From an uncultured bacterium (GTDB lineage: Bacteria; Bacteroidota; Bacteroidia; Bacteroidales; Bacteroidaceae), in contig CAJMSE010000003.1 of NCBI GenBank assembly GCA_905216025.1, positions 62,001 to 126,000 on the forward strand: 64,000 nucleotides of DNA, given 5' to 3'. The position numbers were made by a program, and so were the translations under genes. Shown here one piece after another: positions 1 to 7,672 of the stretch. Within the stretch, counting starts at the first letter, position 1; each line of letters starts with the position of its first letter. The notes under the pieces were generated by a model, which made no database searches, had not been told where the DNA came from, and saw only the letters and a program-made list of their open reading frames with translations.

Positions 1-682
1 TGACGGGTATATGCCATGTTATTATCTTCTTCCAGAGCATGAAGGCAAGACCGAGAAGAAGGGCCAAGGCACACACCTCACCGATACATCCGGCACCGCC
101 TTCAGTGCCGGCGTTGCCCAACAGCAGTGAGAAAGCATCGGGAAGCTCGTTCAGCAGCGAAGCGTCGCCCGTCTTGATGGCATACTTCATCACGCTGAGC
201 GGAGTGGCTCCGGTGGTCGCATCGGTATAGACCGAAAGCTGACCGGCAACCGGCCACGACGTCATCTGCGTCGGGAAAGAGACGAGGAGGAAGCAACGGC
301 CCACCAAAGCGGGGTTGAACAGGTTGCATCCGAGACCTCCGAAAGGCATCTTGCCCAAGCCGATGGCGATGAGCGCGCCTATGACGATGATCCATATCGG
401 AAGGTTTGACGGAAGGTTGAATCCGAGAAGCAGACCCGTCAGCACGGCCGAGCCATCCGTTATGGTAGTGTTTTCTCTCTTGAGGATGAATTTGGTTATC
501 GCCCATTCAAAGAAGACGCAGGCGGCAACACTTGCTGCGCACACCACGGCAGAGCCGAGACCGAAGAAATAGAAGGAGGCCAGCAGAGCCGGTATCAGAG
601 CGATGACCACTCCGTACATATTGCGCTCAACGCTGTCCGTGCCATGCGCGTGCGGTGATAATGATACTATTAATTTTCCCAT
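1..682 (-). CDS. rnfD: Electron transport complex subunit RnfD (partial, cut by window edge)
   Basis: Membrane subunit of the Rnf complex, which couples ferredoxin:NAD+ electron transfer to ion pumping across the inner membrane. The first 227 codons are visible, starting at ATG 682 (MGKLIVSLSPHAHG); the C-terminus lies left of the window. The protein shows repeated hydrophobic segments and the motif DATTGATPL, which holds the threonine known in RnfD/NqrB proteins to carry covalently bound FMN. It begins 6 nt after the rnfC stop, so it is cotranscribed. I expect rnfG, E and A to follow outside the window. Confidence 0.93.
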   Translation of the reverse strand, partial: MGKLIVSLSPHAHGTDSVERNMYGVVIALIPALLASFYFFGLGSAVVCAASVAACVFFEWAITKFILKRENTTITDGSAVLTGLLLGFNLPSNLPIWIIVIGALIAIGLGKMPFGGLGCNLFNPALVGRCFLLVSFPTQMTSWPVAGQLSVYTDATTGATPLSVMKYAIKTGDASLLNELPDAFSLLLGNAGTEGGAGCIGEVCALALLLGLAFMLWKKIITWHIPV

Positions 683-688
683 GATTAT

Positions 689-2041
689 TTACTTTTTAGC
701 ATTGCGGGCTCTGATGATACCCATTACAGTAGACTTTCCAAGACGGATGTTGTCGAGCATCGGCCTGTGCGACGGGCAAGTGAACTGGCACGAGCCGCAT
801 TCGATACATGAAGTGATACCCTCTGCCTCGACCTTCTCCCAGTTGTGCAGTGACGATGCGGTGGCGAGCAGGAACGGCTCCAGGCCCATCGGGCACACGC
901 CGACGCACTTGCCGCACCGTATACAAGGCTGCGCGGGCTTGCGCTTTGCCTCGTCGTCGCTTATGACGGTGACGCTGTTGGTACCCTTGCATACGGGCAC
1001 TTCGATCGAAGTGAGTGCCTTACCCATCATCGGACCGCCGGCGAGAACCTTGTTGTCGCCCTCCGGCATACCGCCGCAAAGCTCTATAAGGTCGGCCATC
1101 GGCGTTCCCATGCGCACGAGATAGTTGCCCGGCTTGGCCAGCCGCTTGCCCGTGACGGTGGTATAGCGCTCGAAGAGCGGCTTGTTCTTCATCACTGCCT
1201 GATATACGGCGAAGGCCGTACCGACGTTCTGGACGATGGCGCCGACGTTCACGGGGATTGCCGGAGGAGCCGGAACCTGACGCCGGATGACTGCGTCTAC
1301 CAGCTGTTTCTCTCCACCCTGCGGGTAGCGCTGCTTCAGCGGCACCACCTCTATCCTGTCGTCGCCGGCCGTCTTCTTTGCAAGAAGCTCTATAGCCTGC
1401 GGCTTGTTGGTCTCTATTCCGATGTAAGCCTTGTCTACCTTGGCCGCCTTCATCAGCAGTTCGAGACCCACGAGAATCTCGTCAGGGTGCTCCATCATAA
1501 GGCGGTAGTCTGATGTGATATACGGCTCGCACTCCACAGCGTTGATGATGACGCACTCGGCCTTTGCTCCCGGAGGAGGACAGAGCTTGATGAACGTCGG
1601 GAATCCTGCGCCGCCCATACCGGTGACACCGGCTGCCTTTATGCGGTTCACGATTTCTTCGGGCGTCAGTTCGGGGTGCGCAGCCACGGTCTCGAGCTGC
1701 TCCGAGCGGTCGATGGTCTCCTCCCACTCGTCGCCTTCCACATTAATGATAATGGCGGGCACGCGATATCCTGTCGCATCTATTGCCGTGTCGACCTTGA
1801 ACACCGTTCCCGATACGGCCGAGAATATAGGTGCAGAGACGAAACCGCCGGCCTCGGCAATCATCGTTCCGACCTTCACCTTATCGCCTTTCTTGACCAC
1901 CGGTTTTGCCGGCGCGCCGATATGCTGAGACAACGGGTATATGGCCTGCTTGGGAAGCGGCGCCACCTTGGTTGCCACCTCTGCCGTTATCTTGTTCTCT
2001 TCGGGGTGTATACCTCCTATTCTGAATGTTCTTATGTTCAT
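689..2041 (-). CDS. rnfC: Electron transport complex subunit RnfC
   Basis: Peripheral flavin/Fe-S subunit of Rnf that takes electrons from or gives them to NADH. At 450 residues it matches the usual length of the short RnfC form. The N-terminus (MNIRTFRIGGIHPEE) is the typical RnfC barrel-sandwich start. A glycine-rich GMGGAGFPT segment lies in the NADH/FMN-binding domain, and two 4Fe-4S motifs sit near the C-terminus: CIRCGKCVGVCP at about residue 373 and CIECGSCQFTCP at about 412. It starts 3 nt after the rnfB stop and ends 6 nt before rnfD, so translation is probably coupled along the operon. Confidence 0.96.
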   Translation of the reverse strand: MNIRTFRIGGIHPEENKITAEVATKVAPLPKQAIYPLSQHIGAPAKPVVKKGDKVKVGTMIAEAGGFVSAPIFSAVSGTVFKVDTAIDATGYRVPAIIINVEGDEWEETIDRSEQLETVAAHPELTPEEIVNRIKAAGVTGMGGAGFPTFIKLCPPPGAKAECVIINAVECEPYITSDYRLMMEHPDEILVGLELLMKAAKVDKAYIGIETNKPQAIELLAKKTAGDDRIEVVPLKQRYPQGGEKQLVDAVIRRQVPAPPAIPVNVGAIVQNVGTAFAVYQAVMKNKPLFERYTTVTGKRLAKPGNYLVRMGTPMADLIELCGGMPEGDNKVLAGGPMMGKALTSIEVPVCKGTNSVTVISDDEAKRKPAQPCIRCGKCVGVCPMGLEPFLLATASSLHNWEKVEAEGITSCIECGSCQFTCPSHRPMLDNIRLGKSTVMGIIRARNAKK

Positions 2042-2044
2042 TGG

Positions 2045-2947
2045 TTATGCCTCCGTTTTTACAGATTCAACATTGCCGGCCGGCTTTTCTGCCTGCGCTT
2101 CGGGCTGCGGGGCAGCCTTCGGAGCGGGGAAGTTAACGGCCACGATAGCGTGCGTCGGGCACACTTTCTCACACTTGCGGCACAAACGGCACTTGTCCGG
2201 GTCGATATATGACAGGTTGTTGGCTATTGTTATCGCCTCGAACGGGCACTCCTTGGCACACTTTCCGCAACCGATACATGCGGCCTTGCATGCCTTCATC
2301 GCCACAGGACCCTTGTCCTTGTTCACGCAGCTGACGTAAACGCGGCGGTTCTTGGGGCCTTTCTTACGGAGTTCGATAATCCCGCGCGGGCAAGCCTTCA
2401 CGCAAGCGCCGCACGATGTACACTTCTCCTCGTCAACCTCGGGCAGTCCTGTCTCCTCGTTCATGGTGATGGCACCGAACTGGCAGGCGCTCACGCAGTC
2501 GCCACAACCGAGACATCCGAACCCGCATCCCGTCTCTCCTGCTCCGCAGGCATGCATAGCCTTACAGGTACGGAGACCGGAATACTCCACAATCTTAGGA
2601 CGGTTGGCACATGTTCCGTTACATCTCACCACAGCCACCATCGGCTCTGTATTGGCAACAGCCATACCGAGCAGGTCAGCCACCTTGCCCATCACGGCCT
2701 GACCGCCCACCGGGCAGAAGAAGCCTTCGATGGAACCGCTGTCCGAGCCCTTCACCACAGCATCGGCAAAGCCGCTGCAACCGGGGTAACCGCATCCGCC
2801 GCAATTGGCTTGTGGCAGAACCGCTGCGACCTCAGACACACGTGGATCTTCTTTCACGGCAAACTTCTTGGAGCAGACATACAGCACGACGGCTGCCACC
2901 AGTCCTATAGCGCCAAGCACAATAACCGCGACCAAAATTACATTCAT
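2045..2947 (-). CDS. rnfB: Electron transport complex subunit RnfB
   Basis: Ferredoxin-docking subunit of the Rnf complex. One N-terminal transmembrane helix (about residues 3-26) is followed by a cysteine cluster, CGGCGYPGCSGFAD, typical of the RnfB 4Fe-4S domain. Then come several ferredoxin-type motifs (CTSCGACVKACP, CIGCGKCAKECP, CRLCRKCEKVCP). At 300 residues it is the long multi-cluster form seen in anaerobes. The Ala/Pro/Glu-rich tail after the last cluster looks unstructured. It lies between rseC (56 nt upstream) and rnfC (3 nt downstream). Confidence 0.96.
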   Translation of the reverse strand: MNVILVAVIVLGAIGLVAAVVLYVCSKKFAVKEDPRVSEVAAVLPQANCGGCGYPGCSGFADAVVKGSDSGSIEGFFCPVGGQAVMGKVADLLGMAVANTEPMVAVVRCNGTCANRPKIVEYSGLRTCKAMHACGAGETGCGFGCLGCGDCVSACQFGAITMNEETGLPEVDEEKCTSCGACVKACPRGIIELRKKGPKNRRVYVSCVNKDKGPVAMKACKAACIGCGKCAKECPFEAITIANNLSYIDPDKCRLCRKCEKVCPTHAIVAVNFPAPKAAPQPEAQAEKPAGNVESVKTEA

Positions 2948-3003
2948 AGCTTTCTTTTTATTTGTTTTAGTTTATATTTAAGTTCTTCTGTAAGCCGGAT
3001 GCG

Positions 3004-3426
3004 TCACTCTATCCCGAACCTCATCCGCCCGGCAAGCCGTTCCCTGAACAGCCAGAGCAATATATAATAAGGTATAAGGGCCGCTATGCCGGAGAGAGCA
3101 GAAAGCGCCTCGTCTGCCGTAAGCGCGTAAACACAGAACAGCACGCCCACGAGGACGACGAACGGGAGACCGAAGCCAAGCATGAGGGCCTGTGAAGCCG
3201 TGTTCATGGAAGCGTAGACGACGACCTCGTCGCCGGCCTTGAACCGCGACGCATCGGCAACGCCGCGCACGTCGACAATCTTTTCCTTACTGTCGGAGGC
3301 ATTGCAGTGGCCGGAAATCTTGCAGTGAGCACACGCAGAAGCCTGGAGTATGCGCACCTTCACGCACTCTCCATCCACCGTCTCGACTATACCCGAATGT
3401 CTGACCCTTCCGTTCATGTTATTCAT
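3004..3426 (-). CDS. rseC: RseC/MucC family protein (SoxR-reducing system RseC family)
   Basis: Small inner-membrane protein of the RseC family, often found at the head of rnf operons. The N-terminal half has the conserved cysteine pattern ASACAHCKISGHC, a likely Fe-S or redox site. The C-terminal half holds two transmembrane helices (about residues 75-120). I chose ATG 3426 (MNNMNGRVRHSG); ATG 3417 is also possible, and the longer frame back to 3450 adds eight residues without family character. A -7 box (TACCTTTG) lies about 40 nt upstream, so this is the first gene of the rnf transcript. Its role in redox control of Rnf is inferred from context. Confidence 0.85.
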   Translation of the reverse strand: MNNMNGRVRHSGIVETVDGECVKVRILQASACAHCKISGHCNASDSKEKIVDVRGVADASRFKAGDEVVVYASMNTASQALMLGFGLPFVVLVGVLFCVYALTADEALSALSGIAALIPYYILLWLFRERLAGRMRFGIE

Positions 3427-3466
3427 TACGTATAAGCATCCGATTTGCAAACCGTAGTTTACAATG

Positions 3467-3474
3467 CAAAGGTA
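3467..3474 (-). promoter_or_regulatory. Bacteroidetes -7 box of the rseC-rnf operon
   Basis: TACCTTTG on the minus strand fits the TAnnTTTG consensus of the primary Bacteroidetes sigma factor. It is about 40 nt ahead of the rseC start. Confidence 0.6.
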
Positions 3475-3558
3475 ACACTATCTTTCTGAATAAACAAATA
3501 AAATCAAGATTATTCGCAAATTTATCCGTAATCGTTTGCGGCTCTTCAAATCTTTTTA

Positions 3559-3566
3559 TACTTTTG
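3559..3566 (+). promoter_or_regulatory. -7 box for the 3619-4062 gene
   Basis: TACTTTTG on the plus strand, 52 nt before the ATG. The leader between holds a short hairpin (CCCTCC-CAT-GGAGGG at about 3586-3600). Confidence 0.55.
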
Positions 3567-3618
3567 TATCAGCATACTTTTTCCCTCCCATGGAGGGCCA
3601 TTTAACATCTGATTGATT

Positions 3619-4062
3619 ATGAAAGCAACGGACCTGACACTGCAGCAGATTGAGCGGGCCATCGCAAAGGTGGCCGACAAGTTTCCCAAGACGGAAGAGC
3701 CGTCACTCCTCACGGACATCCACTTCCGTGTAAACCAGGAGACTGGAGAATTCGTCGCCTTCGATGATGACGACAAGGAGATAACCCGCTGCATCATCGA
3801 GCAGTGGATAGGAAACCGCGACGACGACTTCTACAGCGCCATCCCGTCCGTGATACGCAGATGCCTGGAAAGCAACAAGGATATTGCAGACAACATGTCG
3901 ATTCTCAAGCCATACTCTTTCGTGCTTGAAAACGACGACAAGGAAAACATTGCCGAGCTCTATGTGGTCGACGACGACACGGTGATAATAGACACCGAAC
4001 TGATGGCCGGGCTCGACAGCGACCTCAACGACTTCATCGACAAGCTGCTAAGCGACGACTGA
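3619..4062 (+). CDS. Hypothetical acidic protein
   Basis: A 147-residue soluble protein with no signal peptide or membrane segment. I do not recognise a family with certainty. It is strongly acidic, with Asp-rich stretches such as FDDDDKE and VVDDDTV and the C-terminal LLSDD. ATG 3619 (MKATDLTLQQ) was chosen over the upstream TTG at 3613. It has its own promoter box and leader, and is convergent with the next gene, 60 nt away. It is probably real: the frame is open throughout and codon use resembles that of the neighbours. No function can be assigned. Confidence 0.7.
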   Translation: MKATDLTLQQIERAIAKVADKFPKTEEPSLLTDIHFRVNQETGEFVAFDDDDKEITRCIIEQWIGNRDDDFYSAIPSVIRRCLESNKDIADNMSILKPYSFVLENDDKENIAELYVVDDDTVIIDTELMAGLDSDLNDFIDKLLSDD

Positions 4063-4121
4063 CAGGCTGCACATCGGCGGCAGAAAGTTGTCCGGCACCG
4101 TCTGCCAGCCGGCCCGCGACT

Positions 4122-5276
4122 CTATCTGCTGCCATGGGCGACACGCCAGCACCAATGCCACAGCCTGAACACCGGTTCGCAGAGCACTTCCTCCGGATAT
4201 CCGGCCGCAAAGCGCATGTTGCGCCGCAGCTTCCACACGGCATGGCTGAGCACGCCCGCACTCTTCTGTGCGGCGCCACGGCGGTCGTACTGTCCGAAGT
4301 TACCCGACTGCATTATCTCTTCCAGAAGCCTGCGGCCTGCTTTCTCATCCTCACCGCATATCATCCACTCTGCAGGCATATCGAGCACCCTGCGGAGCAC
4401 GTACATCACGGCACCGGCAAACTTCGCCATGCCGAGACGCCGCATCACGCGCATTATCTCGCCGGCGGTCATCGCGCGGCTGCCGATCCCTTCGGCCCAC
4501 ATGCCCTGCGAAGCCTGCGGTCCGGCCACGAGCGCGCCGTGCCATTTCCTAAGCACATAGTAATAGTCGAGCAGCTGGCGCAGCCCCACCCCTTCGTCAA
4601 AATAATGTCCGAAGATGTGCATCATCTGGTAGACGACGTTCACCGACGGCACGGGCATCGAGAATCCGCCCGCCGTGCGGTTCTTCATACACTCGTCGGC
4701 CACAGCCCCGAACCACCGCTGCATCCTTATATTGCGCAGCGGCGAGCACAGGAAGCCCACACGGTAGTGCACCTCAAGCTCCACGCCCGGTATCATTTCC
4801 ATGTCCGTATGGTGGTAGCGTATCATCCGCTTGCCTTCCGACCGGCTCCTGACATACTCTATCACCCTGCTAACGGGGTCGGCGCCGTCTTCCGGCCGCA
4901 CCCATATATCAATGTCTCCGGGCTGCCTGCGCATGGCAAGATGCTCCGGATATATGGCCGCATTCCCCTGCCCTTTCAGCACGCAGGTAGCGAATCCGTC
5001 CTTCGCGAACCTTTCCGTCACCTCGGCACACGCGCTGTCCAGCTGCCTGTTGCGCCGCTCTATCTGCATGGCAAGTGCCATCCAACGCATCATCAGCGCC
5101 TTGGGGCATTCCGCCCCCTGCCCGTGCAGCCTCTCCACGGCCGAGAAACCGATGCCTACGAGCGCATGCTCGGTGCAGAGCGTGAACATCCGGCGCCACT
5201 CTCCGTCGGTGAGCGGCAGCTGAAGAGCGCCATGCTCTCCTATCGCGAGTTGCAGGAAACAAAAGAATCTATCCAT
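4122..5276 (-). CDS. Nucleotidyltransferase-like family protein (PF14907 type)
   Basis: A 384-residue protein with the hallmarks of the uncharacterised nucleotidyltransferase family NTP_transf_5: a KGQGNAAIYP segment followed by GDIDIWVRPED, where the spaced aspartates would bind metal and NTP. Members are often found in capsule or polysaccharide loci of Bacteroidetes; the substrate is unknown. No signal peptide, so cytoplasmic. It stands alone between a convergent small gene and a repeat-bearing intergenic region. An antisense frame of similar length runs on the plus strand but is His/Pro-rich and looks like a codon shadow. Confidence 0.8.
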   Translation of the reverse strand: MDRFFCFLQLAIGEHGALQLPLTDGEWRRMFTLCTEHALVGIGFSAVERLHGQGAECPKALMMRWMALAMQIERRNRQLDSACAEVTERFAKDGFATCVLKGQGNAAIYPEHLAMRRQPGDIDIWVRPEDGADPVSRVIEYVRSRSEGKRMIRYHHTDMEMIPGVELEVHYRVGFLCSPLRNIRMQRWFGAVADECMKNRTAGGFSMPVPSVNVVYQMMHIFGHYFDEGVGLRQLLDYYYVLRKWHGALVAGPQASQGMWAEGIGSRAMTAGEIMRVMRRLGMAKFAGAVMYVLRRVLDMPAEWMICGEDEKAGRRLLEEIMQSGNFGQYDRRGAAQKSAGVLSHAVWKLRRNMRFAAGYPEEVLCEPVFRLWHWCWRVAHGSR

Positions 5277-5345
5277 AACTATCAGAAAACATGATATACT
5301 GTGACTATCTTCTTTAATCGTTCACATTTCCGCCAGCAGCCAAAA

Positions 5346-5496
5346 GCACTTGGCTCAGCTCTCAAAAACACTTTTGACAGCTCTCAAAAACGCGTTTGAA
5401 AGCGGGCACACGGTCATGGCGGGCAACCGGTTGCACCGTCAAACCCTACCCGCCGCACCGTCAGAACGGCCTCGTCGCACCGTCACGGGCTCCCCG
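5346..5496 (+). repeat. Dispersed intergenic repeat, copy 1
   Basis: Starts with GGCTCAGCTCTCAAAAACAC, then a second CAGCTCTCAAAAAC unit, then GCGGGCAAC and three GCACCGTCA units spaced about 20-25 nt apart. The same order recurs in inverted orientation at 46741-46913. The first part is shared exactly over 28 nt with 38283-38310 (also inverted). It fills most of the gap between the nucleotidyltransferase and GHL10 genes. No transposase is seen; a short non-autonomous repeat is the simplest reading. Confidence 0.75.
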
Positions 5497-5511
5497 TTGG
5501 AAGCGCGGCCG

Positions 5512-6999
5512 CTACAGCTTGACCGATGCTTTCTTCGCCTTGCTCTCGTTCTGCATGCGGTCGAGAGCCGTCACGAGGTATGTATACTTCGTCCGACCGT
5601 CCTCATAGGGCAGCTTGCAGAACGTGTCCGGAGTCACCGCCACAATCTTCGAAGCGTCGTTCACGTCCGCCTTCTCGCCGTGTGCGAAGCGGTATACCAC
5701 ATACTTCACGGCCTCATCTTTCCATCCCCGGCCCTTCGGGGCTGTCCAAAACAGCATGTATCCGTCTTTCGTCCATACCGGTTTCAGCCGGCGCACCTTC
5801 TTCGGCGCCTTGCCGTCGATGAACGGCATCGAGGGCTGTAGGGCCGGATATTTCCAGTATACATTGCGCAGCATCGTGCCGTAGTTCCCTATGTTGTCGA
5901 CAGCGGCCTTGGCATACCACAGCACCGTGCCGCGGACGTTGTGCATCCGGCTGTGCAGCGCATACTTGGCAGGCATCTGGTTGCGGCTCTTGTCGTTCAC
6001 GTCAGCATGCTTCACCGTGCGCTCCACGTCCTCGCCGATATACAGCGGCCGGCGGCCGGCATGCTTGTTCCACCACTCTATGAGCGTGGCGTAGTCGGCC
6101 GTGGGATGCCCTATCTGCCAGTAGAGCTGCGGCACGCAGTAGTCTACCCACCCGTTGTTGACCCACAGCAGCACGTCGGCATACAAGTCGTCGTAGTTCT
6201 GCAGGCCGCGGGTGTCGCTTCCGTTGGCGTCGTTGGCCTTGTTGCGGTATATTCCGAATGGCGACACGCCGAACTTGACCCACGGCTTGATGGCGGCGAT
6301 GGAGTCGTGAAGCTGCTTCACGAACATGTTAACGTTGTAACGGCGCCAGTCGCCGATGCCGGCGATGCCGTTCGACTCGCGGCGGAAGAGCTCGCCGTCG
6401 GGTATCGTCTCGCCCGGAGCCGGATAGGGATAGAAGTAGTCGTCCATGTGCAGGCCGTCTATGTCGTAGCGCCGCACAATGTCGCCCACCACCTTACATA
6501 TATATTCGCGGTTCTCGGCCATGCCGGGATTCATTATCAGCTGTCCGTCGTAGGCAAACACACGCCCGGGAGCGGTGACGGCGATATGGTTCGGCGCGAG
6601 GTCCGTGGTGTTCTTGGTCTTCGCCCTGTACGGGTTTATCCATGCGTGGATTTCCATTCCGCGGCGGTGGCACTGCTCCGTCATCCACGCCAGGGGGTCC
6701 CAGTAAGGCTGCGGGGCCTTGCCCTGCGCCCCCGTCAGGAAGCGGCTCCACGGCTCGTAGGGACTGGCGTAGAGGGCGTCGCACTCCGGACGCACCTGAA
6801 AGATTATCGCGTTCACCCCGTCTTTCTGCAGTTCGTCGAGCTGATGGGTGAGCGTGCTCTGCATCGTCTCCGTCGACATGCCGAGGAACTGGCCGTTGAC
6901 GCACTGTATCCATGCGCCGCGGAACTCGCGCTTCTGCTGTCCGAGGGACGACGCGGCGCATGCCATTGCCAATAAGGCGGTTATTATCAGTCTTGTCAT
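5512..6999 (-). CDS. Exported GHL10-family glycoside hydrolase-like protein (DUF187/PF02638)
   Basis: A 495-residue exported protein. Residues 1-20 form a type I signal peptide (MTRLIITALLAMACAASSLG). The mature protein begins REFRGAWIQCVNGQ, the classic GHL10 start, and continues with HAWINPYRAK and a DGLHMDDYFYP segment, the likely active-site region of the barrel. The last 85 residues resemble a fibronectin type III-like domain. The family is thought to act on peptidoglycan or glycans; the substrate here is unknown. Its start overlaps the HAD gene stop by one base (TAATG), showing coupling. Confidence 0.88.
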   Translation of the reverse strand: MTRLIITALLAMACAASSLGQQKREFRGAWIQCVNGQFLGMSTETMQSTLTHQLDELQKDGVNAIIFQVRPECDALYASPYEPWSRFLTGAQGKAPQPYWDPLAWMTEQCHRRGMEIHAWINPYRAKTKNTTDLAPNHIAVTAPGRVFAYDGQLIMNPGMAENREYICKVVGDIVRRYDIDGLHMDDYFYPYPAPGETIPDGELFRRESNGIAGIGDWRRYNVNMFVKQLHDSIAAIKPWVKFGVSPFGIYRNKANDANGSDTRGLQNYDDLYADVLLWVNNGWVDYCVPQLYWQIGHPTADYATLIEWWNKHAGRRPLYIGEDVERTVKHADVNDKSRNQMPAKYALHSRMHNVRGTVLWYAKAAVDNIGNYGTMLRNVYWKYPALQPSMPFIDGKAPKKVRRLKPVWTKDGYMLFWTAPKGRGWKDEAVKYVVYRFAHGEKADVNDASKIVAVTPDTFCKLPYEDGRTKYTYLVTALDRMQNESKAKKASVKL

Positions 7000-7625
7000 T
7001 ACTTCAGATACTTATATATTTCCGATGTCCAGTCTGCTCCGTTCGCGGGGCAGAAAGTGTTTATCCCGAGCCGTGCGGCGGCCTCGACATTACGCGGGCC
7101 GTCGTCGACGAACAGCGTCTCACCGGGCTCTATGCCCTCGGTGGCGAGCACATGGCGGAAGAACCGCTCGTCGGGCTTCATCACTCCGCACTTGTAACTC
7201 ATGTATGCCGCGTCCATATAGTCAGACAGCGGATGCCCCGCGCCGTCGAAACTGTCGCTCATCACCCAGCTCATCATGAACGGGTTGGTGTTCGACAGGA
7301 GTATCAGGCGGTAGCCCTCGCCGCGCAGGCGGCGTAGCGCCTCGAGGTTGCGGGCGGGCAGCTCTGCCACATATCCCAGCCAGCCATAGAGACACTGCTC
7401 CATGGTCACCTCGCGGCCGGCAGCCTCGCTCAGTCCGGCACGGAATCCCTCCTCGTCTATCTTCCCGAGTTCAAGGTCGCCGAAGATGCCCGTCTGCGTG
7501 TAGGCGTCGAGGCGCCTCTCCGCATCGGCAAGCCCGATCTCCCTGAACCGGCTTATGGCCTGCTTCTGGTCGAGCGTTATTATCACGCCGCCGAGGTCGA
7601 ACAGTATGTTTCTTATCTTTCCCAT
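6999..7625 (-). CDS. HAD-IA family hydrolase
   Basis: A 208-residue cytoplasmic phosphatase-like protein of the haloacid dehalogenase superfamily. Motif I is ILFDLGGVIITLD, where the glycine pair replaces the second Asp as in many YihX-type HAD proteins. Motif II is LLSNTNP, and motif IV is FVDDGPRNVEAAARLGI. The helical cap lies between motifs I and II. YihX-like enzymes dephosphorylate sugar phosphates such as glucose-1-phosphate, but substrate cannot be read from sequence. It lies 47 nt after metH and overlaps the GHL10 gene. Confidence 0.9.
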   Translation of the reverse strand: MGKIRNILFDLGGVIITLDQKQAISRFREIGLADAERRLDAYTQTGIFGDLELGKIDEEGFRAGLSEAAGREVTMEQCLYGWLGYVAELPARNLEALRRLRGEGYRLILLSNTNPFMMSWVMSDSFDGAGHPLSDYMDAAYMSYKCGVMKPDERFFRHVLATEGIEPGETLFVDDGPRNVEAAARLGINTFCPANGADWTSEIYKYLK

Positions 7626-7672
7626 ATTCAGATTGTTAATGTCGTTTTGCTGTATCTCCGGTGCACCGCCGC

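Noticed and set aside
4134..5294. A 386-codon open frame on the plus strand opposite the nucleotidyltransferase gene
   Set aside because: The translation is rich in His, Pro and Arg with no domain motif, typical of an antisense shadow in GC-rich coding DNA; the minus-strand gene has clear catalytic motifs.
5350..5841. A 163-codon frame over repeat copy 1, similar at its start to frames in repeat copy 3
   Set aside because: The similarity is due to the shared DNA repeat; beyond it the frame runs antisense through the GHL10 gene and has no protein features.
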